This document shows, in pieces, positions 37,191 through 50,640 of a stretch of DNA of 64,000 nucleotides. Both the position numbers and the translations under genes were made by a program. The notes under the pieces were generated by a model that was not told where the DNA came from, searched no databases, and saw only the letters and a program-made list of their open reading frames with translations. How positions within the stretch are numbered: position 1 is the stretch's first letter; every line of letters begins with the position of its first letter. This stretch comes from Cinnamomum chago. Its lineage: Eukaryota > Streptophyta > Magnoliopsida > Laurales > Lauraceae. The DNA lies in assembly GCA_038049695.1 (NCBI GenBank), contig CP142453.1, positions 129,591,001 through 129,655,000 of the forward strand, read 5' to 3'.

Positions 37191-38033
37191 TTTTTTTTTT
37201 CAGCTAGTGAAAAAATGCCCTTGTTTAGGCATCAAAATGACTTAAAAAAAGGGGTGAAAAAGAGTACAGAGCAGAATGAAAAGGATATTCATGGGTCAGG
37301 TTGAGCTGGGTTGATGAATATCCAGGCCCAGCCCCACTAGTATTATAGAAGACCAAGCTCGAATCGGGCCACGGGTGCTAGCCCAAGCCCATCCCACTTA
37401 AAAACTATTAAGCCCGAGCCCAACCCATTAGTTAATCATGCCTTAACTCGATTAAATTCTTATCCATAGCACCGTACTAATCACATTTAGAATTTTACTT
37501 GGAATGTACCAGAATAAGATAGAAAGAGGACTAGATGATAGTGCTCAGGCCATTTTATCCATTGCTAGATTTATAATTTATTGTTGTATCATCTACCATT
37601 AGCTATATATTCATTAAAGTCCCATGCAGGCCTTTGTTTGCAAGTGGTTTTACCATTGTCCATCAATAGATCTAATGAGAGTTTGTCCATCATCCTAATG
37701 TGGATTTTAAACTATATATAATGTAAACTTGTATACAATTTATCTTTGAATTTCATTCATCTCGTGCTTTGGGTCTTTAACCCATGCTTGACATATTAAT
37801 TTTAATTTCTTATATAATTTGCATAAGAGTTCACCTGCACAGGCTTTATTTTAGTTTATGAAAAAAAAAGTTGCAATGATTATAGATTCATGACAAAAAT
37901 ATCAATACAAGTAGGTTCAAATGAGCAGGCCCACACCGATATTTTTATGGGTCGGAACCTTCAGATAATTAGATACCTGTTTAAAATAACAATCCACTAG
38001 TATTATTCACTTAGGTTGGGTTAGGCTTTTAGA
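37191..38033. other. Intergenic stretch
   Basis: There is no gene. A 'gcccaagcccatccc'-type GC patch lies at 37290-37440 and resembles neighbouring repeats. The remainder is AT-rich. Confidence 0.5.
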
Positions 38034-38561
38034 TAAGATTGTAAACGGGTATTCGATTATCCGATTACCCAGAAGTTCCGACCCGTAAAAAAATCGGGCT
38101 GGAACCTATTTTAGGTTTTGATTTATAAACGGGTCCAAATCCGGAACCTAATTTAGGTTCCGATTGATAAAACGGGTTCGGTTCCCAGTCCATGTAGGTT
38201 CTAACTCGGGACCCGGCATATAAGTATTTGATATTGCAATTTGTACTTTAAAATCAACTCTTTTATGACATTCTTATGTATAATACTGTATGTTGTACAT
38301 TTGATGCACGGTTACAAGTTGAATGATACGCGTATTTTAAGAAAAAATGAAGAATAAAGAGAAAATAAAATTGATTGAGGAACTAGATTCGAATCCTCTA
38401 GGTTGACCCGGTTCCGAAATTGGATCAAAGTTTTCTTATCGAAAGTGGGTCCGAAACCAACAAAACAAGTTCCGATTCAAAACCGGATCCGGAACCAGAA
38501 CCATGATTTAAAAATGGTCCGGATCCACTATGGTTCTGATTCGGAACGGTATGCATCCCTA
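38034..38561. mobile_element. hAT-like MITE, left of a tandem pair
   Basis: It starts 'taagattgtaaacgggta' and ends 'ggtatgcatcccta'. It is flanked by 'cttttaga' (38026-38033) and 'cttttggc' (38562-38569), a 6 of 8 match. Inside are many GGTTCCG/CGGAACC and 'gacccg' words in both orientations. It shares end sequence and internal words with the element directly to the right. No coding region. Confidence 0.6.
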
Positions 38562-38569
38562 CTTTTGGC

Positions 38570-38953
38570 TAGGGTTGTAAACGGGTCGGTCCGGTCCAGG
38601 TCTACAGTGGACCTGTAACCGGAACCGTTAAGGAGAAGGTGGAACCGGATTTGGACTCGGAACTATTTAAGAACTGGTTTCTTGGCTCCGAAACCGGAAC
38701 CAGAACCATATATGAGACGGGTCTGGATCCGGGTTCGGGTCTAGGTAAAGAATGATATTAAAAAAACATGATTTTTAAGAAAGATTTTTTAAAATTGAGG
38801 TAATATGTCGGGTATTGGTCCACGAGTCTGAACCAAGGTGGAACTGGACCCGACTCATTTACTTATCGAGGCCTAAATAAGGAGTCAGACCCGGTTTTTA
38901 ACGGGTCGGAACCTCCGGATAATTGGAAAATCGAGTACCCATTTACATTCCTA
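38570..38953. mobile_element. hAT-like MITE, right of a tandem pair
   Basis: It starts 'tagggttgtaaacgggt' and ends, reverse complemented, 'taggaatgtaaatgggt' (14 of 17 matches). The flanks 'cttttggc' (38562-38569) and 'cttttgac' (38954-38961) match at 7 of 8. The left flank is also the right flank of the preceding element. It lies about 380 bp upstream of the E1 start codon, so it may contribute to the E1 promoter. Confidence 0.7.
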
Positions 38954-39330
38954 CTTTTGACTTTCTATCACTAAACGGGCCTAGATTATATTTTTAGGCC
39001 CAACCCAAACCGGGCTGCCCCGACACTAACCCAGACGGTTAAAGCTTCTCTGCTGCATGCATTTCTCTTTTGTTTCTCTGTAGAAAAATCTCCTGTAGCG
39101 AAGAGCAAGAAAACTGCTCCAAAACCCTACACAGAAAGAAAGAAAACAGAGAACGAAGAAGTAATAAAGAAACAGAAAGTAATAAAAATCCCTTTCCCTT
39201 ATCCTTGTCTCACTCGTTGGAATCGCATTCCTTGCTTTTTTTTCATCGGTACGTTCTGTCTCTTTATTCCTTCCCTTCTCTTATTTCCTTCTTCCGCTGC
39301 TGTAATCCTCCCGAATCTCCTTCTTGTACA

Positions 39331-42300
39331 ATGGAGTTGAGATTAGGGTTAGGGTTATGCTTAGGTCTTTTCCTTCCCATTTCAATTGCAATCGCATCTA
39401 TTCATTTTAAGGAAAAGGATTTCCATCTCAATTTCTCGCATCTCTCGCCGTTGTTGATCATCGCCATGGGTTGCGGCTGGGTTTTGAGCAATTTATTGCG
39501 ATCTATGATTCGTAGAAAGAGAGCAGCTGGTGATGAAGCTGACAAAAGCAGCGCCAGTTCCAGCAATGTCGCCAAGGCATCGCGCAAGAAGCGGAGGGTT
39601 GATTGCTTGAATTCTGGTTCTTCATTTACGTCGAACGACAACGAAAACATTGGTGGCCACGCCATGGATGGAAACTCGTCTGAGATCGATGAGGATCTCC
39701 ATAGTCGGCAGCTCGCTGTCTATGGACGAAAGACGATGAGACGGCTCTTCAAGTCGAATATATTAGTTTCTGGAATGCAAGGTCTCGGCGTTGAGATTGG
39801 TATGCAATTGCTTGTTTGGTTATTTGTTTGTTTTTCTGTTTGCTGTGGATTCTATCTCAATTTTACGATGTTAGCCTGTTATCGACTTAATCTTGAGCAT
39901 TTTCCTTGGAAATGTTTAGTTGCGCCAAACAATAGCAAGTGAGACTGTAGAAAATGAAAATGAAATCAGTGTGGAAAACTGTCATGCCTAAGGGCGCCTT
40001 CTTGTCTGGAGCATTTCCCTTGGAAAATGAAAATTGTTTCCTAGGGAGGATCATTTCCGTTGTTCAGTGTTCACAGTTTCTGCAATTTTAATTTTCCCTG
40101 GTGAAAGCATTTTTGCGGATTTTGTGGAAATTAGATCAAGACCAAGAGTTATGAAACCATTTTCTAAGTCTTACGCAAGAGGCATGAAGGCATTTCGTCG
40201 TGGAAAAATGTTTTGCCACGCCAAACAATAGAAACTGAAAATTGTAGAAGACGGGCTTCAGTTTTCATTTTCTGTAGATAATGGAATTGCTGTGGAAATT
40301 AAATGCCCCGACACTGGTGCACGTAAACGTGCCTTAAACTATTTCTCTGTCAATTCGGTTTGGGGGCAGAAAATTTGGAAAATCAGTAGGTAACATGAGA
40401 TATTGTCCAACTTTTGTTCTGCCTGAAAATGTAATCACAGAGGAAGGCGTCCATTCTGCCAGTGCATTTGGACCGGTTGCAATTAGAGGGATGTCTTTAT
40501 GTACTGAGTTGCAGCATTCCAATTTCCTTGATTCCTTTCCGAGATTCTGCTTTGATTGGATGCTGAATGCCAGAATCATGATCTGGTTTTACATGGGGTT
40601 AGTTTTGCATATTTTGTATTATTATAGTTTTTAAGCTCATAAAGATGACTATAAACTTGACTGTCTTGACTGTAATGAATTTCACTCAACTTCTTAAATT
40701 GAGTCACATTCATATGCTTTAGACGGTTATTTTGAAATGTCTATATAAAATTATTTAAGACCTAGGAGAGTCATTGTTCTGACTTATCGAGTTGCCCAAA
40801 AGTGTACTTGACTGACTTGGTCGGATATTGAGTCAAGTTGGGTTCTCAAACGTTTTCTTTTCTTTTTTTTTTTTTTTTTTTTTTTTAATTGTGTTTGATA
40901 ATCAAGAGTATTGGGTAAGAGTAACTTTGTATTATAGCCATTGACTATGGTAGAAGAATAATGGCAATGCCGAGTGAACACAACACGAGAGTCAGGATAT
41001 GTGGGAACTTTTATGGGCCCAACTTGTCAACATTTTTGTCTTTTGTTTTAATGGGCTGTAGTACTTCTTGCAGCAAAGAATCTTGTTCTTGCCGGTGTGA
41101 AATCCATTACACTGCATGATGAAGGGACTGTGGAGCTGTGGGACTTATCTAGTAATTTTTACTTCTCAGAGGATGATATAGGGAAGAACCGGGCAATTGC
41201 TTGTGTCCAGAAGCTCCAAGAGCTCAACAATACTGTTACGATATCAACCACGACGACAAAATTATCCAAAGAGCAACTTTCTAATTTCCAGGTTTTGCCT
41301 CTTTTTGTTGCTTCAGTCATGATGTTATGGAATTCTTTATTTATGTGTTTTGGTCCATATGTAAGTCTTTTTGCATTGCTACCATTTGAAAAGAAAAGTC
41401 ACTTCGTATTCACTCACACTAAGTGATAGTGCACTGATTGCAATGCTTTCTCATGTGGTTCAAAGACGAGTCATGAATGTTACGGAACTTGAGGAATGAT
41501 GTAGGTGAGGAAAAAAAAAGATCTTTTACCATTGTTGCCAATATTTTTGAAAGAAACTCATGTAAAATTTATCGTAAAAAAAAAAGAAGTGAAAACATCA
41601 CAATGTCATAAAGCTCTCAACTTGTGGAAGAATTATGTCATTCATAGTGTCAAAAACCAACTTCTCACCCCTTACATCATTATGCAGACAGGTAAAATAA
41701 ATAGCCAACTCATATGCGCAACAACTAGTAAATCATACTAGACTCATGCTTTTAATCGTGTTTTATAACACTCGATAGAAGACCAAAATTTGTTACTGTG
41801 TTTTCCCCACTAACCTTCAGGACTGAAATGGCAAAACTATTTGAAATATGTAGAAATATTATATATTTCACTAGAAAACCTTGGAAATGAGTTTTTTGGT
41901 AGGCAACTGAGAAATTTCTTTGTTGACCTAGTAAGATGATGAGATCATGATAAGAAAGCTATCATCATAGATATGACATAAAATCTATGTCTCTACAGCA
42001 TGCTATGGCCCAACATCCTGATCTTTTTGAAAGCGTCATCCTTTAAATTCCGGGAGTGTTTCAGGGTGAGTGTGGGAAAAGAAAAAGCTGTTACTTGCTT
42101 GAGAGGCACTAATGGCACCAGCTAGCAGGATTGCTTGAGCAGCTTGACTGGCACCATCTCCAAGCATTTTTCAGCTATATCCTGTTTTCTGAAATGTGCT
42201 ATCAGAAGAGATCACGATACCCTTTCTGGAAGGCACTGCCTCTTGAAGTTGATTATCCCAATCTCCTAGAAGATTTGAAGACCTCATCTCTCCCTCTCTC

Positions 42301-43301
42301 ATTCATTCATATGTCCTTTCTTTGTTCAGTTGGCTTGCTACTCTAGTTTGGAAAGAACTTTTCCTAGGGAGGTTGAAATACTCAGGGCTAGTCTCTTATT
42401 TATTAATCTACTAGATTCTTTTTCCTATGCTCTCCATCCTGCATGTTGATCCTGACCATCAAATGGATTGAGAACCAGTAAAAAGTTTTCTTTTATGGAA
42501 GGGATTCAAATTTTATTTTTTGTAAGTTAAATGGTAGAATGGTAGTGATATTTTGTTGGGAAAGAAAAATGCTGTACATTGAGGAAAGCATTGCCTCATA
42601 TACGAGACAGATTCACCACAAACTATGAGGAGGGAAAAAAAGGAAAAGAAAAGACAACTACAACGGGTAGGGGACTAAATTCTCAACCATATTGAAATGC
42701 TCTACATCCTAGTTTGCAAGAATATTTGACTTGCCAATCACCATTTGACCAGGTTTCTGATATATGCAAGTTTGAAGCCTGTACTGGGTTAGTTCAATAT
42801 GTGTGTACACAAACATGTTCATTTATATTTGAGCAATAGCAATTGGTGCAGGATGCTTCTTTCCTTTGCTGTTGGATTGCCACAGCTACAGGTCTTTGTT
42901 TGCATTGACCAAAAAGTCTGAATTTCAGGACCAGTAGTGGATGTTTGGTCCGTTACTTAAAACAACAAGTTCTGCGATCGTAAGGATTAGTAACCATTTC
43001 ATATGCATAACTACAATTAATTTTTAAAGCCACTGATGGGTTTTGGTCTTGGTAACATTACCAGTCCTCTTTCTCCACTTCAAAAACAAAATCGGTGCAT
43101 ACTGAGAGACTATGATGAGTGCATGAGCTCGGACTGAACTGGTCTTTAGCATTGGGAAAGTGCTGATTGCTTGGATATGTATTTATCTTAGTATGTGGAT
43201 GGTTGCTTATCAAATTTTGTAAAATTGCATTGCTGGATAATTTTATTTTTATTTTGGATTGTGCTGGATCTTAGTCCTAGTTGTTTGAACCTTAGCAGAA
43301 T

Positions 43302-43342
<41 letters not shown>

Positions 43343-46300
43343 TAAAATGACAAACTCACGATCACAGAAAAGAGTTTGAATATACTCTTGAGAATGTATT
43401 GATTTTGTGTGTATTTCTATGGAGACTGTCCTCCAATATATAGGTATTTACATGCCTTTAATCAAGGCTGTAAGAAAGGAAACCAATCTAATTATATCAA
43501 TCACTAATCTAAGTTAAGAAAACAACTAATTACAACAATTGCTATTCTAAGTTAAGAAGGCTACAACTGTCTCAATATTGACCCAAATCAATTCCACGTG
43601 AGGTATAAGATTGGTTTGACTACTGATGGGCTTTGGGCCTTGGGCCTGTTTAACATAAAATTCTAGTTTTTATATTTTTGCATGTTAAGTTGTTAATAGT
43701 TATTTCTCTTGATGTAAGCTCCCTGTTGACAGTAAGTATCATAATGCAGGCAGTAGTATTCACAGATATAAGGCTAGAGGAAGCAATTGAATTTGATGAT
43801 TACTGTCATAATCACCAGCCACCAATTTCCTTCATCAAATCTGGAGTCCGAGGTCTATTTGGTAGTGTGTTTTGTGACTTTGGTCCTGAATTCACTGTTT
43901 TTGATGTTGATGGTAAGGATCCACATACGGGTATAATTGCTTCTATCAGCAATGACAGTCCTGCACTTGTATCATGTGTTGATGATGAAAGGCTTGAGTT
44001 CGAGGATGGGGATCAAGTTGTATTCTCTGAGGTTCAAGGCATGACAGAGCTTAATGATGGAAAACCAAGAAAGGTTAAAAATACAAGGCCGTACTCCTTC
44101 ACTCTCGAGGAAGATACCTTAAATTTTGGCCAGTATGAGAAAGGTGGTATTGTCACACAAGTGAAGCAACCAAAGAAATTGAACTTCAAACCTTTAAGAG
44201 AGGCACTCAAAGATCCTGGTGACTTCCTTCTAAGTGACTTTTCCAAGTTTGACCGTCCACCTCTGCTACACTTAGCATTTCAGTCTTTGGATAAGTTTAT
44301 AACTGAAGTGGGGCGCTTACCTATTGCTGGGTCGCAGGAGGATGCTGAGAAGCTGATAGGGTTGGCCTTAGGTATTAATGAAGGCATGGGGGATGGTAGA
44401 CTAGAAGACATTGATAAGAAACTTTTGCGGCATTTTGCCTACGGCTCCAGGGCAGTTCTGAATCCAATGGCTGCCATGTTTGGTGGTATTGTTGGGCAAG
44501 AGGTTGTGAAAGCATGTTCTGGGAAGTTCCATCCACTTTTCCAGGTGATGCTTTAATCACATTATTTAGAACTTTTTAACTATTGTTTGCTTCATTCATT
44601 TTCAAATCTTAACATCTTCGAGTTGATTTTTTTTTTTTCAGTTCTTTTACTTTGACTCTGTTGAGTCCCTTCCCATTGAGCCATTGGAACCTGAAGATTT
44701 GAAGCCGTTAAATAGCCGTTATGATGCACAGATCTCTGTATTTGGATGGAAGCTCCAAAGGAAGCTGGAAGAGGCCAACGTATTTATTGTAGGATCTGGT
44801 GCGCTTGGATGTGAGTTTTTGAAGAACCTAGCTCTGATGGGTGTTTGTTGCGGTAACCTGGGAAAGTTAACCTTAACAGATGATGATGTTATTGAAAAGA
44901 GTAATCTCAGTAGGCAGTTTCTTTTCCGTGATTGGAATATTGGGCAGGCAAAGTCTACCGTTGCTGCATCTGCTGCAGTTTCAATCAACCCCTGTCTGCA
45001 TATAGAAGCATTGCAAAATCGTGCAAGCCCAGAGACTGAACATGTGTTTGATGATGCATTTTGGGAGAGTCTAGATGTGGTCGTTAATGCACTGGATAAT
45101 GTGAATGCCAGGATTTACATGGATGCTCGGTGTGTATATTTCCAGAGGCCCTTATTGGAATCGGGAACATTAGGTACCAAATGCAACACACAGGTTGTGA
45201 TCCCTCATCTCACGGAGAATTATGGGGCTTCTAGAGATCCACCTGAGAAACAGGCACCTATGTGCACAGTTCACTCATTCCCACATAACATCGATCACTG
45301 TCTAACATGGGCCCGCTCTGAGTTTGAAGGCCTGCTTGAGAAAACACCAGCTGAAGTAAACAAATTTTTGTGTAATCCGCACGAATATGTGTCTGCTATG
45401 AGAAACGCAGGTGATGCTCAGGCGAGGGATCTTTTGGAACGTGTCATTGAGTGCCTTGACAGGGAGATATGTGAAACATTTCAAGATTGCATCAGCTGGG
45501 CACGCCTAAAGTACTGTTCACGATCTCCTCTTTTCAGTTATTTACTTTTGCTTGAACTGAAAGATGGAAGATTTTCTTAAATCCCAATTCCATTATGGGA
45601 ACTGATTATGCATTTATCCAAACCATTTGCTAGAAGGGCCCACCATGATGATGCCCCTCCCAGAAATCTCCAATATGAGAACTTCCTAACTCTTGAATGA
45701 GTGGTGGGCAAATAGTAAAGCAAGTGCAAGAACAGTTGTAGAAATGAATGTTAACTATAATCCTAGAAAAGGGGGAGATGGCTTGGAGCTCCAATGCTTG
45801 ATGTTTTTGGGCCATCGTTTTGGACCATTGCTAGGAGGGCTCCACCATTGATAATGTCCTAGATGCCTCCAATAGAAGAACATCCTAATCCTTTATGGTG
45901 TGTCCGACAAATAGTAAACATAGAATTGTGACGTCTTAGAATGGACTGCTGCACTGTTTTCGAAAGAGTGCAAAGAATGGATGGCTAGGATTTTAGTGTT
46001 AGAGAATTTTGGGGCATAATTTTGGTTTGGACCGCTATGTGGCCGTCTTCTACCTGAACCTAAAGGATTGTGCCCTGGGTCTGGGCTTGAAGGCTTTACC
46101 CAGTTAGTAATCAGGTTGACCTGGGATTCTCTCTTGAACCCTTAGTTTGATATACTCCCCTGAGCTGCCCGTGAGGAACTTGATCTTTAATGTCCTGACC
46201 TGCTGAGTTGGCAGCCCAGGACCTTATTTCCTATTTTCATTCTATAATAGCCTTTTCCATGTCTTTAAAATCCCTAGGAAAGTTTCTCACTGTCATTGAG

Positions 46301-49300
46301 CTGGGGGAATCAATGACACGTTTGGTACAATTAATTTTTGTGGGCATGCCTGCTATTACATCCTGAATCACTTTTGTGAGTGAAATAACGTTCTGATTGG
46401 ATGATTCTAACCACTGCATCGAGGGCCCTTCAAAATGGATTGGTCAGACCGTCAGAGCAAATTAATTGCACATTTCATGGCCCAAAATCACGTGGCCTGG
46501 TCATCTATCATGGCAATATTTCATCATAAGTAATTCAGGATGTGCTCTTTTAAGTCTTTTACTAGTGATAGGCTAAAGATTGCCTTACTAAGGCTTGCAG
46601 TAGCACAACAGTGCTCTTTCTTTCTCAAACTTGTAAATTTAAAGACTAATGGGTCTGTTGTGGTTAGGCCCGATTGAGGCCCGGATTTGATACAGGTGTA
46701 ATTTCTGAAAAATGAAAGCTTGGGGGGTTTGCCCACATTCCTCAAAATAAATATTCTTGGTTGATGCATCAGAGTAATCCCCTTGGTAACAAAACAAGAC
46801 ATGGGCCGATGGTCCCCTCTCCCCCTGTATGGGACCATATTTTTTTGTGTAATATGGGAATTGACCAACTATGCAATAGCCACTTGGAACTCTCTCTCCC
46901 TCTCTCTCTCTCTATATATATATTAATATATATATATGGAGATGTTCCTATGAGAGATAGGGGTGGGGTCACATTTAAGTTGTTGGCATTGGATATGGAT
47001 GTGAGGGCCCACCCTATCTCTGACCCTATATATATATATATATATATATATGCATCATCTATTTTTATGTTCTCATTGATTTTGGTGATTGCCCATTGGT
47101 TTGATGTTCTCATATGTTACAACTTTTTGTGGTTTGATGTTCTCATATGTTACAACTTTTTGTTTCTTGGTCATGACTACTTTCTGACCAGGTTTGAAGA
47201 CTACTTCTGTAATCGTGTCAAGCAGTTGACCTTTACTTTCCCAGAAGATGCCGTCACTAGTACAGGGGCACCTTTTTGGTCAGCTCCCAAGCGTTTTCCC
47301 CGACCATTGCGGTTTTCATCTAGGGATCCAAGTCATCTTCAATTCATCATGGCAGCATCCATACTACGGGCAGTGACATTCAGAATCCCCATACCTGATT
47401 GGGTCACAAATTCTAAGAAATTAGCTGAAGCTGTCGAAAAAGTGAGTGCTCCTGATTTTCAGCCCAAGGAAGGGGTAAAGATTGTGACCGATGAGAGTGC
47501 CCCAAGCCTTTCTGCTGCATCTTCTGATGATGCTGCAATTATCAATGACTTGATTATGAAGCTAGAGGAATGCTCTAAGAAGTTGCCGTGTGGGTTCCAA
47601 ATGAACCCTATACAGTTTGAGAAGGTGCACCTTTCCTCCAATTTACCTGCCTTTATTCCCTGCTTGTAAAACTGTATATCTTGCTTACAATTGCGTCATA
47701 CATAGTTATCCAAACCTTTGTTCTGGTGTAACCATCATGGATGACTCATGAACAGAAAACACTCTTGATGGGATAATTATAACCCTTTACTTGATGTCCA
47801 TGCAAGAAGATGAAGAAAGAGAATAAGGGAACCATTTACTTTTAGGAGGACAATGGCGATAGCTTTAATGATTAGGGTCCTGCTTTATGTTCTCCTGAGC
47901 ATGGACCGTCCATAGTGAGGCTTATCATTTTTGCTTTCAGATTTCTCAACTGTGAGGCACATTTTAAGTCTGAGCAGTTGGTTCGTGGTGACACAGTTGA
48001 GGAATAAAGAAATCCACCATCTGCGAATAAAAATATTGAACCCCTTCCCATTTATAGGCAGGCTGAGGGATTAACGGTTAAATCCTGAAACCAACTAGGA
48101 GTTATGACATGTTTTACAATTAATCAATTTTATGGTGAACATTATTCCTTCAATCGGGATGACATTTTTGAGCCTTTCAATTCGTGGTGCAGGTTTGATA
48201 GAGTAGTCTGTAATAACGGAAGATGGGCTTATCATCATGCTAAGGGAGGGCCCCTGGACGCTTCCTGATGAAGGAGTGACCAGCTTACCCATACTACTCC
48301 CACAAATGGAAATTGAAAGACTAGCATATCCCTTTTACAAAGAGGCTTTATATAGTTTCTTGATTGATAGTGTGTTCTTGTTCAGGATAGCAATGTCAAT
48401 GTTGAACCAGCCATTTGATCCTATGCGATGCTTCTGTGGGCATCATCATGTGATGGACCTTGTCTTTTTATGTTTTCCCTTTTTGATGATCTTTGCAACT
48501 GTATTGGTGTTTTGTAAAATGCAGCCAATAGTCTGCAATATTCTGCATTTAACAAGGGAAGAATTGTGTTAGCACCAGCTGATAGGGGTAGTTTTTTGGG
48601 CAGGCCATCTCGTGATAGGGGCCATCGTCTGAACTATTTCAAGGAACAAATCTGGGCCTGCACATGTAACCTGTGCAGGGCTGAGGAATATTATATATGA
48701 ACAAAATTTGTTTTCCTTGAAGCATACTCACAAGGCCTTCTCTAGTTGGTCATTTTATTGGCAACCTATATATATCATTTTTCTTTTTTTTCGAAGTGCA
48801 GGATGATGACACAAATTACCATATGGATTTCATAGCTGGACTTGCCAATATGCGGGCTAGGAATTACAGTATTCCTGAAGTTGACAAGCTGAAAGCCAAG
48901 TTAATTGCCGGAAGGATTATCCCTGCAATTGCTACTTCCACCGCATTGGCTACAGGGCTCGTCTGCCTAGAACTATACAAGGTGTTGGGTGGCAGGCACA
49001 AGGTGGAGGACTACAGAAACACATTTGTGAACTTGGCACTGCCATTGTTCACCATGGCAGAGCCAGTCCCACCTAAGGTGGTCAAGCACCGGGACTTGAG
49101 CTGGACCATTTGGGACCGGTGGATAATAAGGGAGAATATAACGTTGAGAGGGCTGCTGCAGTGGCTGAAAGGCAAGGGGCTGAATGCTTACAGTATTTCA
49201 TGTGGGTCATGCCTGCTTTACAACACCATGTTCCCCAAACACAAGGAGAGATTGGATCGGAGAGTTGTGGACCTGGCCAGGGAAGTGGCCAATGTAGTAG

Positions 49301-49398
49301 TTCCCCCATACAAATGCTATCTAGATGTTGTGGTGGCCTGCGAGGATGACGACGACAATGACATTGACATCCCTCTAATATCCATCTACTTCCGGTAA
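39331..49398 (+). CDS. UBA1: Ubiquitin-activating enzyme E1, six exons
   Basis: E1 adenylates the ubiquitin C-terminus, forms a thioester on its catalytic cysteine and passes ubiquitin to E2 enzymes; it is cytosolic and nuclear. Exons: 39331-39799, 41074-41291, 43750-44544, 44642-45510, 47192-47624, 48802-49398, all GT-AG and in frame, 1126 aa. The sequence is very close to plant UBA1 throughout: inactive adenylation half ([32 protein letters not shown]), active adenylation half with the ATP motif GSGALG (about residue 545), the SCCH domain with catalytic Cys in [12 protein letters not shown] (codon 45263-45265, residue 702), and a ubiquitin-fold C-terminus ending [10 protein letters not shown]. 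Three in-frame ATGs are possible: 39331, 39466 and 39505. Plant relatives usually begin at a point like 39505 (MIRRKR..), giving 1068 aa; Arabidopsis UBA1 is about 1080. No ATG occurs between about 39060 and 39331, so scanning would favour 39331. A basic SRKKRRVD cluster in exon 1 looks like a nuclear localisation signal. Confidence 0.96.
39800..41073 (+). other. E1 intron 1
   Basis: No coding sequence. It contains a 24-T run near 40864-40887. An AT-rich stretch at 39930-40330 has repeated 'ccaaacaatag.aa' and 'aaaatgaaaat' words, possibly an old MITE, but without ends I could define. Confidence 0.45.
41292..43749 (+). other. E1 intron 2
   Basis: The longest E1 intron (2458 bp). It holds a (CT)n microsatellite of about 37 bp at 43303-43339 and several AT-rich stretches. 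I see no convincing gene or complete transposon. Confidence 0.5.
45511..47191 (+). other. E1 intron 4 with degenerate and simple repeats
   Basis: Two degenerate copies of a ~100-bp segment (..gctagaagggcccaccatga.. near 45628 and ..gctaggagggctccaccatt.. near 45832) lie about 200 bp apart. (TA)n tracts at about 46912-46938 and 47029-47051 flank a 'gagataggg...accctatctc' inverted repeat. The phrase 'tttgatgttctcatatgtta' is directly duplicated at about 47100-47160. Confidence 0.6.
47625..48801 (+). other. E1 intron 5
   Basis: No gene or recognisable transposon that I can support. It separates the QFEK and [10 protein letters not shown] segments of the protein, which are contiguous in relatives. 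Confidence 0.5.
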
Positions 49399-50640
49399 TT
49401 GTAGAGAGTAGACACAATTGCATTTGTTTCAAAATCTAGGAGACTCTGTCCAAAGTAAATTTAGCTTTTAAGATATCATTTACCATGTATATGTTAATTC
49501 GACATTCAATTCTTATCCCCAATGAAATCACAAGAATGTGATGTAGTTACATTTTTTTCGTGGTTACCATCTCAAGTGATAGAAATAAACTACTCCATGC
49601 TTCGGAATGGTAAGCTTCTGCTGATGTTGAAAAGAAATAATTTGTTGCCTTGATTCAAATGGTTTCCATTGACATTTTTCAATTGCAATTTTAATGTAAT
49701 GTTTTGTGGAATTATCTTATACCGTTATATTGAACAGTGGTGCCAACCTTGTATCTTTAGGCTTTCCTTATGGTCCCAGCAGCGGTCCATCAAGACTCAA
49801 CAGCCTCTGATTGTTCTACATTCATTCGCAGAATCATACATTTTCATTATCTTTTGGCACGGTTAAGACTCATTTGTAGCATACGGAAAACCCATGTTTG
49901 GCTTTTTTCTGAAGGGGGTTTGTCCTTGTGCATAAATGACAAATTTTGCATTTGAACATCTCCTATTATCATTAGCAGCAGCCCCCCCCCGCCCCCGCCC
50001 TCCCTCCTCTCCCTCCTCATTGTGCTTATCATGGAAGACCTGTCTCATCTAACTCTAAGGATCAGAGTTTTCCAATTTTACTCACTCCCATGTAACTATA
50101 ACTGATCGGGTCATGAAACCTAATTCAATCTAACATGAAATTACGTTGATATCAGTGACATTTGCATTCATGACCATTCATGAGAGAGACGTTTAGTGCA
50201 GCAGTACATCTTAACCTTATGCAGAAGCCCAAACACAGATTTCAAGGGGATGCACAATGTATAATTGTAATAATGCACCGCAAACATTTCTCGTGTCATC
50301 AAACCAAAGGTATGTAAAAATTGGATGCTGTTCCAGTGTGGCATTCCAGTCTTCTGGTATTTTCTCATCTTTGGATCATATAGGGATATTTACCAATTGA
50401 TAAGATATAAGAGTTTCTAAAATTTCATAAAAAATGATTGGAAAATACACACGCACCTACATATATAGGTAGGCCCCAATCAGATGAAGAGATCCCCCAA
50501 CTCCCATCCCCAACTGGAGTCCCAGGTGGGCCCCACATTGAGGTGTGCATTTAAGCTAAAATGCCCCGTATGCACTGGATAACTACTATATATATATGCA
50601 TTACAATAATTCTGTTTTGGGAGATATAAAATGAAGGAGG
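49399..50640. other. E1 3' flank and intergenic DNA
   Basis: It begins with the presumed E1 3' untranslated region, with an 'aatgaaatca' signal-like word near 49521. A C-rich tract lies at 49983-50015. No further gene is evident. Confidence 0.45.

Noticed and set aside
39070-39330. E1 frame extended upstream to 39070
   Set aside because: That start is TTG, not ATG, and the sequence looks like an ordinary leader; the first ATG in frame is 39331.
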